A stretch of DNA of 64,000 bases. It comes from an uncultured Desulfuromonas sp. (lineage in GTDB: Bacteria; Desulfobacterota; Desulfuromonadia; Desulfuromonadales; Desulfuromonadaceae). The notes below the pieces were generated by a model, which saw only the letters and a list, made by a program, of their open reading frames with translations, was not told the origin of the DNA and searched no databases. Shown here one piece after another: positions 56,452 to 64,000 of the stretch (positions within the stretch are counted from its first letter, which is position 1; the number at the start of each line of letters is the position of its first letter). The DNA lies in NCBI RefSeq assembly GCF_963678835.1, contig NZ_OY787469.1, forward strand, positions 992,001 through 1,056,000. The letters run 5' to 3'. Position numbers and translations under genes: made by a program.

Positions 56452-57795
56452 CTATTTACACAACGTAGCAAAGCCGTTTTCTAATACTTCGATGGCTTTA
56501 TCAAGTTGTTCGTCACTGATGACCACTGGAGGCAAAAAGCGAATCACGTTTCCAAATATGCCTGCCCCCATGATGAGAATTCCATTCTCAAAACAATAGT
56601 GGATTAAGTCTGCCGCTGCTTTTTTGTTCGGTTCTTTCGTTTGTGGGTCTTTGATCAGTTCAATAGCGGTCATAGAGCCCAGTCCGCGAACATCTCCAAT
56701 GATAGGGTACTTTTTCTGAAGCTCAATCAGGGCTTTCTTTAGTTTGGTCCCGGCATGCTCTGCTTTTCCACAAAAATTTTCTTGTTCCATTAGATCAATG
56801 GTCGCCAGAGCCGCCGCACAGGAAACCGGATTGCCGCCAAACGTGCCGCCAATGCGGCCCGGCGTTGCGGCATCCATGATTTCCGCTTTGCCGACCACGG
56901 CGCTCAAGGGCATTCCCGCGGCAATCCCTTTGGCCATGGTCATCAGATCGGGCACCACATCAAAGTGCTCGATGGCAAACATCTTGCCGGTGCGCGTAAA
57001 GCCGCTTTGCACCTCATCCGCAATGAAGACGATGCCGTGTTCTTCACAAATTTTCTTGAGGCCCTGGAGAAACTCTTTTGGCGGAACGATAAAGCCCCCT
57101 TCACCCTGAATTGGTTCAATGATCATGGCCGCGACATCTTCGGCGGCCACTTCCGCGACGAAGAAACGCTCGAAGTGTTCAAGGCAATGCAGGCCACAGT
57201 CCGGATAGCTTGCCTTGTACGGGCAGCGATAGCAGTAAGCCGCCGGTGCTTTGTACACCTCCGGCGCGAACGGGCCGCAGCCGAACTTGTAGGGTTTCAC
57301 CTTGCTGGTCAGTGTCATGGTCAGCAGCGTACGACCATGAAAACCGCCATCAAACGCAATCACTGCCGGGCGATTGGTGTACGCCTTGGCGATCTTGATG
57401 GCATTTTCCACAGCTTCGGCACCGCTGTTGACGAACATGGCTTTTTTGGCATGGTCGCCGGGGGTAATGCGTGCCAGTTTTTCCGCGAGGTCAATATAGG
57501 GCTGGTACATGGTGACCATAAAACAGCTGTGAAGCAGTTTCTCTGCTTGTTGCTGAATACTTTTTACAACGGTTTCAGGACAGTGCCCGGCATTGATGAC
57601 GCCGATACCCCCATACAGATCAATATAGGTGTTGCCGTCGATATCGCGCATCACCGCCCCTTTAGCCTCGTCAATAATAATGGGGGCGGAAACGGAAATG
57701 CCGTTGGCGACATAATTATTTTTACGTTGCAGCAGTTCCTGGCTGGCAGCACTGCGTTGATGGCCGACTTGTGGTAGTTCAAGACCCGTTAACAT
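56452..57795 (-). CDS. gabT: Class III aminotransferase, GabT (4-aminobutyrate) type
   Basis: A 447-residue PLP enzyme most like 4-aminobutyrate-2-oxoglutarate transaminases. Motifs include FIADEVQSGFTRTGKMFAIE, the PLP Lys in LMTMAKGIAAGMPLSAVVGK and IGGTFGGNPVSCAAALATID. The Cys-rich segment AAYCYRCPYKASYPDCGLHC is a recognisable feature of the GabT group. The start is set at 57795 after AGGAGCAACAAC. It is divergent from a cluster with a second class III aminotransferase, consistent with putrescine to GABA to succinate semialdehyde conversion. Substrate is inferred. Confidence 0.82.
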   Translation of the reverse strand: MLTGLELPQVGHQRSAASQELLQRKNNYVANGISVSAPIIIDEAKGAVMRDIDGNTYIDLYGGIGVINAGHCPETVVKSIQQQAEKLLHSCFMVTMYQPYIDLAEKLARITPGDHAKKAMFVNSGAEAVENAIKIAKAYTNRPAVIAFDGGFHGRTLLTMTLTSKVKPYKFGCGPFAPEVYKAPAAYCYRCPYKASYPDCGLHCLEHFERFFVAEVAAEDVAAMIIEPIQGEGGFIVPPKEFLQGLKKICEEHGIVFIADEVQSGFTRTGKMFAIEHFDVVPDLMTMAKGIAAGMPLSAVVGKAEIMDAATPGRIGGTFGGNPVSCAAALATIDLMEQENFCGKAEHAGTKLKKALIELQKKYPIIGDVRGLGSMTAIELIKDPQTKEPNKKAAADLIHYCFENGILIMGAGIFGNVIRFLPPVVISDEQLDKAIEVLENGFATLCK

Positions 57796-57990
57796 AGTTG
57801 TTGCTCCTGTTCTAACCTTGTAGTGATGGATGAGGTGCACAACGTCATGGTACGCAGTGCACGATAAAACAACATTAATCTCTCGCTGATCTGGGGTCGT
57901 ACGGCGGCACAACCGGGCAACAATGCACTGCCCCGGATTGCCTGCCAGATCTTTTGTCGATCAGGTGAACGGTTTTGTTGCGGATGAATT

Positions 57991-58305
57991 TCAGCGTGAA
58001 AAGCTGCTTTGGCGGATGGCGGATAGAGAGCGCTCAGCGCCGACAGGTGTAACACACGTCTGGGCCGACCAGCGAGTCTGGTCGCAATAGCGCGGTACTG
58101 TGACCTGTCTTGTCTGCCTGCTGAGCCCTGCCGGTTGCGGTGTATTGCTCAAAGCTACCGTAACGTTGTTGGCTGACAGTGTAACCACCTTGCCGACAGC
58201 GTGGAACGAGAAGCCGTTTTCCGTCCAGAAAACGCAGACCCGGCAGTTTCGGGTCAGGCAGGAGTCAAAATGTTTTTCTGCGTCGTTGAACGCTCCGCCG
58301 GGCAT
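57991..58305 (-). CDS. Hypothetical protein, 104 residues
   Basis: A minus-strand frame with GGGAGAGG before the ATG at 58305. The product begins MPGGAFNDAEKHFDSCLTRN and holds CRVCVFWTENGFSFHAVGKV with a later QTCVTPVGAERSLSAIRQ. The pattern of a short beta-rich segment is weakly PilZ-like, but key PilZ residues are not identified. It lies between gabT and a regulatory region. It may be a real gene because of its ribosome site; no function is proposed. Confidence 0.45.
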   Translation of the reverse strand: MPGGAFNDAEKHFDSCLTRNCRVCVFWTENGFSFHAVGKVVTLSANNVTVALSNTPQPAGLSRQTRQVTVPRYCDQTRWSAQTCVTPVGAERSLSAIRQSSFSR

Positions 58306-58512
58306 GGTGACCTCTCCCTGTTTATCTCTTTCCCGGTCCGGGAACGTTTCCGGTGTGCTGCATGGCCGGGAATGAACCAACTGAAATTCATCACCATTTC
58401 ATCAAGGACCGTGCCAAGCGGCTGATGCGTGAAGTTCTAAGGTCTATCTAGCCGAAAACAATGGATTTTTTTTGAGAGGTGCTGCGTTTTTAAGCTGTTC
58501 GTCACGAGGGTG

Positions 58513-58543
58513 TTTTGATGCATTGGTGCATTTTTGATGCATT
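58513..58543. repeat. Short direct repeat TTTTGATGCATT
   Basis: TTTTGATGCATT occurs at 58513-58524 and 58532-58543, 19 bases apart, with a further TGCATT-like half between. Spacing near two helical turns suggests a possible protein-binding site in the otherwise gene-free region 58306-59326. Confidence 0.4.
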
Positions 58544-58667
58544 AATGCCTTGGTCCCTGGTGAGGGGTAAGAGGCTTGTTTTGCAAGATGTTTTGCTGAG
58601 TTACTTTGGTTCTGCTGTGGTCAGCCGTTAAGGGTTTGCTGGCGGAGGATTGAAAGACGATGCTTGG

Positions 58668-58706
58668 CCGCGACGGATGCAATTTTGCATCCGTCGCGGT
58701 TTTTTT
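58668..58706 (+). terminator. Orphan Rho-independent terminator (possible small RNA 3' end)
   Basis: CCGCGACGGATGCAA pairs perfectly (15 bp) with TTGCATCCGTCGCGG around two bases, then seven T. No plus-strand protein gene precedes it in more than 800 bases, so it may end a small RNA starting somewhere in 58440-58660. Confidence 0.8.
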
Positions 58707-58804
58707 ACACCCTGGAGAGTTAAGCGCGGCAGGAGGCACGACGGTGTGCAACCTGTTTTCCGATTTTTGCCGTGGCAGAAAATGTGTAGTGGAAATCCGC
58801 GTAT

Positions 58805-58822
58805 ACGTCTGATATCAGACGT
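58805..58822. promoter_or_regulatory. 18-bp perfect palindrome, candidate enhancer site
   Basis: ACGTCTGATATCAGACGT is a perfect palindrome about 80 bp upstream of the sigma-54 -24 box at 58891. That is a usual position for an enhancer-binding protein site. The cognate activator is not identified. Confidence 0.55.
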
Positions 58823-58890
58823 TTTTCTCCTTTTTTGCTGGAACGTTTTTGTTTGGAAGATGTGAATGTTTGGGATCTTTTTCACCAATC

Positions 58891-58906
58891 TGGCACGCCT
58901 TCTGCT
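58891..58906 (+). promoter_or_regulatory. Sigma-54 promoter upstream of the aminotransferase cluster
   Basis: TGGCACGCCTTCTGCT matches the -24/-12 consensus TGGCACG-N4-TTGCW with one mismatch, and the GG and GC pairs are ten bases apart as required. The first gene downstream is the aminotransferase at 59327, giving a leader of about 400 bases that holds the inverted repeat CCGACA-ATGA-TGTCGG (about 59080-59095) and related half sites. Confidence 0.7.
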
Positions 58907-59326
58907 CATTAGGGTAACGAACAGGTGAATGTTTTGCCTCGGTGTCGATAGGGCTGCTCCTCTGTCGACCTGAGAATCATGTGCTGCCTGCCGCAGTTGC
59001 GATGGTTTTTTTCGGTGCTGTTCTGTCGTCAAGCCTGTGATTGGCGTGGGGCAACCACGCTCAGCACACTGGCTTTTTGTCCGACAATGATGTCGGCCCA
59101 AAGAAATCTGTCCTTCATGTCGGACAGTGATGTCCTTGCCCGTCCGGGTTAATTCAAGAACTGAACAACGGTGTTTGGTCTCTGGGTGATGGGAAGACCT
59201 TTGTTGTGTCTTATGCGTTACGACGCATGGATAGCGATGGAGTCTTGTCTCGTGTCGGCAGTACTGCCTGTATTTTTTAGATAATGGAGTATCAACTGGT
59301 TAACACAATGAAAGGAAGAACGAACT

Positions 59327-60691
59327 ATGAATGAACGCAAAGAGTTTCGCGATATTGAGTTTGCCCGCAGTGAAGCTGCGCGGATGGTTGAACTGATTCG
59401 TCGTCCAGAAAGCGAAGTCTCTCAAGAGGAACGCGAACGGATTACACGTGAGACGACTGAAAATTTCGCCAACCACATCAATAAAGGCTTTCTTGAATAC
59501 CGTAAGTCCGTGACGGAAGCCGGTGACTTTGCCTTGACCGAATGGATCGGGCAGGGTTCCATTATGACGGATGCTCTTGGCCGTGAATTTATTGATGTTC
59601 TGGGCGGATTCGGCATCTATTCCGCAGGCATCCGCCATCCTGAAATTGTCGCCTCGGTGAAGGCTCAGCTTGACCGCAGCCCGCAATACAGCCAGGAAAT
59701 GCTCGATCCCCTGCGTGCCCACCTTGCCAAAGTGCTCGGCTATCTGACACCGGGCGATCTGCAATACATGTTTTTCATCAACAGCGGCACCGAAGCGGTT
59801 GAGGGCGCCCTGAAGCTGGCCAAGTTTTATACGGGTCGCAGCGGTTTTATCGCCACAACTTCAGCGTTTCACGGCAAGACACTCGGCTCGCTGTCGTTAA
59901 TGGGTAAGTCGGTTTACCGCAAGCCGCTGATGCCGCTGATGCATAACACCCGTCACGTACCGTTCGGTGATGCCGATGCGCTGGAGCGGCAGCTGGCCAT
60001 TTGCCAACAGGTTGGCGATGATATTGCCGCCTTTGTGGCTGAGCCGATCCAAGGTGAGGCCGGGGCCATTGTTCCTCCGGATGATTACTGGCCGCGCGTG
60101 CGTGAAATCTGTGACCGTTATGACATTCTGCTGATTGCCGACGAGGTTCAAACCGGACTGGGACGTACCGGTAAATATTTCGGTGTCGATAACTGGAATG
60201 TTGTTCCCGACATCATGTGCCTGGGTAAGGCTCTGGGTGGTGGTGTTGTGCCCATGTCGGCATTTGTGGCTTCACCTAAAATCTGGAAGGTGATGGAGCC
60301 CAATCCGTTTATGCACACCTCGACCACTGGTGGTAACCCTCTGGCCTGTTCTGCGGCGCTGGCCTATATCGATGTGATGGTGCGTGAGGATCTGCCTGGT
60401 CAGGCCGCACGCAAAGGCGAGTATATCATGGGCAAGCTGGCTGAGTTGCAGCAGCGTTACCCGGCGGTGCTCGAGGGCTATCGCGGCAAGGGCCTGTTGA
60501 TCGGCATGGAGTTCGCTACCGATGAAATCGGCTACAAGGTTGCCTCCGGCCTGTTCAAACGCCAAGTGTTGACTGCGGGAACGCTGACCAACGCCAAGGC
60601 GATCCGTATTGAGCCGGCTCTCAATATTCCGGACACATTGGTGGATGAGGTGCTGACGCGCCTCGAAGACACCTTCAAGGAAATTAAGTAA
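59327..60691 (+). CDS. patA: Class III aminotransferase, putrescine aminotransferase (YgjG/PatA) type
   Basis: A 454-residue PLP enzyme. It has the longer N-terminal region typical of putrescine aminotransferase (ETTENFANHINKGFLEYRKS then VTEAG) and motifs LLIADEVQTGLGRTGKYFGV, the PLP Lys in PDIMCLGKALGGGVVPMSAF and HTSTTGGNPLACSAALAYID. It would convert putrescine to 4-aminobutanal. The start follows AAAGGAAGAACGAACT. It is first in a plus-strand cluster (ferredoxin, porin-like, antiporter), behind a sigma-54 promoter, and divergent from a GabT-type gene. A strong terminator follows it, so the downstream genes may be at lower level. Confidence 0.85.
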   Translation: MNERKEFRDIEFARSEAARMVELIRRPESEVSQEERERITRETTENFANHINKGFLEYRKSVTEAGDFALTEWIGQGSIMTDALGREFIDVLGGFGIYSAGIRHPEIVASVKAQLDRSPQYSQEMLDPLRAHLAKVLGYLTPGDLQYMFFINSGTEAVEGALKLAKFYTGRSGFIATTSAFHGKTLGSLSLMGKSVYRKPLMPLMHNTRHVPFGDADALERQLAICQQVGDDIAAFVAEPIQGEAGAIVPPDDYWPRVREICDRYDILLIADEVQTGLGRTGKYFGVDNWNVVPDIMCLGKALGGGVVPMSAFVASPKIWKVMEPNPFMHTSTTGGNPLACSAALAYIDVMVREDLPGQAARKGEYIMGKLAELQQRYPAVLEGYRGKGLLIGMEFATDEIGYKVASGLFKRQVLTAGTLTNAKAIRIEPALNIPDTLVDEVLTRLEDTFKEIK

Positions 60692-60700
60692 CTGTTCGCA

Positions 60701-60735
60701 AGCCGGACTTCAACGCGTTGAAGTCCGGCTTTTTT
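60701..60735 (+). terminator. Rho-independent terminator after patA
   Basis: AGCCGGACTTCAACG/CGTTGAAGTCCGGCT is a perfect 30-base palindrome followed by TTTTT. It separates patA from the ferredoxin gene. Confidence 0.9.
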
Positions 60736-60778
60736 ATTGTCTGACTCGGACGAGTTGGCTTTTTTACGGGATATTCAG

Positions 60779-61366
60779 ATGAGGCCATCACCTGCGTACC
60801 GTCCTGAATCGACTAAAGGGTGTTGGGGCGATGCGTTGTCTGTACGTAACATTTATGTGCAGCCGGAAAAGTGTGTCGGTTGTTTGCGCTGCGTGCGAGC
60901 CTGTGCGGCTGTAGAGCGGCGTGGCATTGAGTCGCCGCAGGCACGTCTGTTCATTCATCGCCACAGCGACTATGGACAGGTGGTTCCCCATCTGTGTTTT
61001 CAGTGTGCTGCGGCCATGTGCTTGGAGCGTTGCCCTTCCGGGGCCATGTTTCGCGACGACAACGGCGTCGTCAAAATTGATCTGGAGTTGTGTGTTGTCT
61101 GTGGGCGCTGCGTCTCTTCGTGCCCTTACGGCATGGTGGAGCTGGACAGCACGTTGCGCCCTTATAAGTGCGATGGCTGCGACGGAGATCCGGCATGCGT
61201 CAAGGTGTGCCCGACACAAGCTCTGGTGTTCGGCACGGTTAACCCGTGGTTGGTTGACTTAAGGGAAAAACAGATGAGGCAACGAAGCGCTCAAGGATCG
61301 CCTTCAATGAAGAGGGATCGTTTAGGGTATGCCCTGATTGTTGAGGTGCAGGGCGAGTCTGGATAA
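60779..61366 (+). CDS. Four-cluster ferredoxin (HycB/CooF-like electron-transfer subunit)
   Basis: A 195-residue protein with sixteen motif cysteines for four [4Fe-4S] clusters: CVGCLRCVRAC, CFQCAAAMCLERCP, CVVCGRCVSSCP and CDGCDGDPACVKVCP. This pattern is shared by HycB/CooF/DmsB-like subunits that carry electrons to or from a partner oxidoreductase. The ATG at 60779 is preferred; a TTG at 60737 would lie in the terminator T-run. It may serve the aldehyde oxidation step after transamination, but no oxidoreductase gene is adjacent, so the partner is unknown. Confidence 0.85.
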   Translation: MRPSPAYRPESTKGCWGDALSVRNIYVQPEKCVGCLRCVRACAAVERRGIESPQARLFIHRHSDYGQVVPHLCFQCAAAMCLERCPSGAMFRDDNGVVKIDLELCVVCGRCVSSCPYGMVELDSTLRPYKCDGCDGDPACVKVCPTQALVFGTVNPWLVDLREKQMRQRSAQGSPSMKRDRLGYALIVEVQGESG

Positions 61367-61395
61367 TTTATTTTTACGAAGAAGGAGAAACCTTT

Positions 61396-62127
61396 ATGAT
61401 TCGTTTGAAGGTTTGGATGCTGCTGGTTGTTTTTGTTGTATTGGGTGTTGCTGTGTCCGTCGGGCCGGCTTGCTCGGCGACGATTGACGTGGATGGGGAC
61501 GCCTATGTTGCTGTGGAAAGCATGTATCTGTGGCGCGGTTTTGATCTGTCACCGGATTCTGATTTTGTTGTCAGCGGTGGTGTGGACCTGTCCACGCATG
61601 GGTTTACTTTGAGTTACTGGGTCAATTGGGATGAAAAGGCCAATAAGGTCAACGAGACCGATATTGGCCTCGATTATTCCTGGGATGTCAACGAGATGTT
61701 CTCTATGAGTGTCGGGGATGTTCTCTATGCTGTCGATAGTGCTGAAGATACTCATGAGCTGTATGTGGCCGTGACGGCCAATACCCTGTTGTCGCCGACG
61801 CTGACCGCCTATTGGGATTGGGACGAGGCGGAAGAAGAGGGGTTGTTCTATACGCTCGATCTCAGTCAAGACGTTGCCTTGGGCGATACGCTGGCCTTAC
61901 TTCTGGGCGGACAGGTCAGCTATAATCAGCACAGTGATTTTTCCGTTGGTGATTACAGTGCGTTCCACAACGCCGAGTTGAGTGTCGCTCTGGACTGGGC
62001 CGTTCATGAACAGATTTCCGTGACGCCGTTGGTCCGCTTCTCAACGCCTTTGAGTGACGAGGCCGACGATATAGCGGAAATTGATGATGAAATCTATACC
62101 GGCATCTCGGTGCTGCTGTCGTTTTGA
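61396..62127 (+). CDS. Small outer-membrane beta-barrel protein (TorF-like putative porin)
   Basis: A 243-residue exported protein. The signal peptide is MIRLKVWMLLVVFVVLGVAV followed by cleavage after ACSA. Mature strands alternate hydrophobic and polar residues, for example YVAVESMYLWRGFDLSPDSD, and the last residues are ISVLLSF with the terminal Phe needed for barrel assembly. The SMYLWRGF start resembles TorF-family putative porins. It is in a cluster with an antiporter and probably provides outer-membrane passage for the same substrate. The start follows AAGAAGGAGAAACC. Confidence 0.75.
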   Translation: MIRLKVWMLLVVFVVLGVAVSVGPACSATIDVDGDAYVAVESMYLWRGFDLSPDSDFVVSGGVDLSTHGFTLSYWVNWDEKANKVNETDIGLDYSWDVNEMFSMSVGDVLYAVDSAEDTHELYVAVTANTLLSPTLTAYWDWDEAEEEGLFYTLDLSQDVALGDTLALLLGGQVSYNQHSDFSVGDYSAFHNAELSVALDWAVHEQISVTPLVRFSTPLSDEADDIAEIDDEIYTGISVLLSF

Positions 62128-62270
62128 TTCGTTGATTGGCTTTTGTAAAGGCTTGTAGGGTTTGGTGTCCGGGGTTCGTTTCACCTTGGTGAGCTGGTCC
62201 TGACATCGTACCAGACAGTGGAAATAACGCCTACCGCCTTCTCGGCGGTTCAGATAGAAGGACATGTTTG

Positions 62271-63764
62271 ATGAGTGATACCACGGAAATTATTTCAGAA
62301 GGATGTGAAGAACTTGACCGCACCTCGCTGCGGCGCATGATGATTGAATACACCGTGCTGGTGGTTTTTTTCGCCCTGATTGCCTGGCTGGTTCCTGATG
62401 ATCCAAGTCAATTCGGCATTTTGTCGGCAATCCCGTCGGTGTTTTTGCTGGCCTTTATTTTTTATACCAAGCGGATTCTCGAAGGGTTGACCCTGGCTTC
62501 GTTGCTCGGCTTCATCATGGCGTATAAGCTCGATTTTTTCAGCCACGTGAACGAGACCATGGTGAGCGTGCTTACCGATGGCGACACGCAATGGCTGTTT
62601 ATTGTCTGCGGTTTGATGGGCAGTATTATTGCCCTGATCGAGCGCGGCGGCGGTGCGGCGGCATTTGGCGATTGGGTGGCTAAACGGGCCAAAACCCGTA
62701 AAAGCACCCTGCTGTGGACCTGGTTTCTCGGGGTGGTGATCTTTATTGACGATTACCTCAACTCGCTGACTGTTGGCTCGTGCATGGCGCCGATCACCGA
62801 CAAACACAACGTGTCACGCGAGCAGTTGGCCTATATCGTCGACTCCACGGCCGCGCCGGTGTGTGTGTTGATTCCGATCTCGACCTGGGCCGTCTATATC
62901 GGCAGTCTGCTCGAACAATGTGGAGCCGCTGCCGAAGGGGAGGGCTTGAAGTATTTCATCCAGACCATTCCGTACAACTTTTATGGCTGGGTGGCTGCGT
63001 TGATTGTACCGTTGGTTATTCTCGGTGTGATTCCTCTGTTTGGTCCGATGAAGGCCGCTGAAAAGCGCGCCAAAGAGGAAGGGATTCTGGCACCTCCCGG
63101 TTCAGATAAAATTGATATCCACGCCGGAGAACATTTTGAAACGCCGCGCAATCCGAAAATTCTCAACTTTTTCCTGCCGATTCTGGTGCTGATCTGCTCA
63201 ACCATCTATTTTGATGTCGATATGCAGATGGGCGTGCTGAGCACCGTGGCCTTTATGTTCGTACTCTATATTCCGCAGGGGATTCTCGGTCCCGAGGCGT
63301 TCTTCGACGCGGTGGTTTCCGGGGTAAAAAACATGCTGTTCCCGCTGGTAATGGTGGTCCTGGCCTTTACCTTTGCCGACATTAACGAAAAAGTCGGTTT
63401 TTTGACCTACGTGATTGAGACCTCTAAGGCCATAATGACGCCGCAACTGTTGCCGTTGGTGGTCTTCATTGTTTTGGGCATCACCGAGTTCATCATGGGC
63501 CTGAGCTGGGGCATGTACGCCATTGCCATTCCCATTGTTGTTCCCTTGGCGCTGGCCATTGGTGCCGATCCGATTGTCGCTGTCGGTGCGGTGTGCTCCG
63601 CCGGGGTGTGGGGCAGCCATATCTGCTTCTATTCCGATGCGACGATTCTCAGTTCGGCCGCGTCCGGGTGTGATAATTATCGTCACGCCGTCACCCAGAT
63701 GCCTTATGGCTTTCTCGGCGCGGTAATTACGGGCATCGGCTTTCTGATCGTCGGCTTTCTTTAA
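62271..63764 (+). CDS. NhaC-family Na+/H+ antiporter-like transporter
   Basis: A 497-residue inner-membrane transporter with about 11-12 helices. The family core is FLGVVIFIDDYLNSLTVGSC and VDSTAAPVCVLIPISTWAVY, with the acidic pair in IDDYLNSL; ISWG-like FIMGLSWGMYAIAIPIVVPL and GVWGSHICFYSDATILSSAA are also typical. Members include Na+/H+ antiporters and amino-acid exchangers. Linked to aminotransferase genes, it could import or exchange an amino compound such as putrescine or GABA, which is inference. The ATG at 62271 is used; AGAAGG lies upstream. Confidence 0.88.
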   Translation: MSDTTEIISEGCEELDRTSLRRMMIEYTVLVVFFALIAWLVPDDPSQFGILSAIPSVFLLAFIFYTKRILEGLTLASLLGFIMAYKLDFFSHVNETMVSVLTDGDTQWLFIVCGLMGSIIALIERGGGAAAFGDWVAKRAKTRKSTLLWTWFLGVVIFIDDYLNSLTVGSCMAPITDKHNVSREQLAYIVDSTAAPVCVLIPISTWAVYIGSLLEQCGAAAEGEGLKYFIQTIPYNFYGWVAALIVPLVILGVIPLFGPMKAAEKRAKEEGILAPPGSDKIDIHAGEHFETPRNPKILNFFLPILVLICSTIYFDVDMQMGVLSTVAFMFVLYIPQGILGPEAFFDAVVSGVKNMLFPLVMVVLAFTFADINEKVGFLTYVIETSKAIMTPQLLPLVVFIVLGITEFIMGLSWGMYAIAIPIVVPLALAIGADPIVAVGAVCSAGVWGSHICFYSDATILSSAASGCDNYRHAVTQMPYGFLGAVITGIGFLIVGFL

Positions 63765-64000
63765 TCGGCTGATGAAAAACAGTCGGTTAAACCACTGCGT
63801 GCCGTTTTTTCTTCTGTGAGCGCGCAGCTGGCTCTCGTCCCGAGTCCGCAAGGGCTCGGGTACGGTGAGCTTTTTTAGCGGCCTGTGATGATGTGCGCGC
63901 TACAACTCCATCTTGTTCCATGGCCGTCATGGTCTTCATCGCCGAGGCTGAAGATCGTCACCCTCGTTCAACCGTGACCGGCCCGGTTCCGCGGGCTGGT
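63765..64000. other. Tail of the window, no supported gene
   Basis: After the antiporter stop, CCCGAG and GCTCGGG form a short hairpin near 63839-63860 and a T-run follows at about 63872. A short open frame starting near 63919 runs off the end; it has no clear ribosome site and is not called. Confidence 0.3.

Noticed and set aside
58628..59101. A 157-residue minus-strand open frame
   Set aside because: Composition is unlike a protein, it crosses the terminator, the palindrome and the sigma-54 promoter, and it has no ribosome site.
1..64000. CRISPR arrays, rRNA and tRNA genes
   Set aside because: No regularly spaced short repeats and no recognisable rRNA or tRNA sequence were found by eye; a tRNAscan or Infernal run would be decisive.

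Overview
The window looks like chromosomal DNA from a Gram-negative, anaerobic bacterium of the Desulfuromonadales (Desulfuromonas/Geobacter-type deltaproteobacteria, Desulfobacterota). This is inferred from gene content and order, not from a database search. The main clues are the LL-diaminopimelate aminotransferase route to lysine (dapA-dapB-dapL), the run hslV-hslU-argB-argD-argF-argG-argH, the run pgpA-cinA-recA-pilT-recX-alaS, many c-di-GMP enzymes, a sigma-54 activator, ferredoxins and outer-membrane proteins. No rRNA, tRNA or CRISPR array was seen.

Layout. 1-1315: 3' part of a sigma-54 enhancer-binding protein. 1346-2880: tandem copies of a ~740-bp hairpin-rich non-coding repeat, which returns in inverted orientation at 21090-22041. 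3016-5558: a NUDIX/eIF2B-like pair, two hotdog thioesterases and a six-cysteine ferredoxin. 5739-8470: a broken binding-protein gene, a response regulator, an HD-GYP regulator and a convergent diguanylate cyclase. 8737-15196: glyoxalase II, a MocR regulator, a large DUF748/AsmA-like protein and a TPR membrane protein. 15497-17355: two secreted proteins, one of them a broken choice-of-anchor F gene. 17980-21018: a Cache-PAS-GGDEF-EAL protein.

22072-44680 is mostly a dense minus-strand housekeeping block: lysine branch (dapA, dapB, dapL), arginine synthesis (argB, D, F, G, H) with small accessory genes, HslUV protease, alanyl-tRNA synthetase, RecX/RecA, a PilT ATPase, CinA and PgpA. Start-stop overlaps are common and indicate operons.

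46481-54282 is an accessory, defence-like island. It holds a three-gene cassette (TerB-N/TerB-C protein, DUF2791/BrxD-type ATPase, Lhr-like helicase of BrxHI type) next to a HipBA toxin-antitoxin module. The hipBA promoter carries three identical TATAG-N8-CTATA operators at an exact 27-bp pitch. An orphan AbiEi-like gene lies nearby.

54361-63764 carries a diguanylate cyclase, gene remnants beside a REP-like element, a GabT-type aminotransferase, and a plus-strand cluster: putrescine-type aminotransferase, four-cluster ferredoxin, small porin-like protein and NhaC-family antiporter. A good sigma-54 promoter with an upstream 18-bp palindrome precedes that cluster, which together with gabT suggests regulated polyamine/GABA use.

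Several reading frames are interrupted (binding protein, choice-of-anchor F, an entericidin-like peptide, a 60-residue membrane protein). These may be real decay, programmed recoding or sequencing errors; the sequence alone cannot separate the three.
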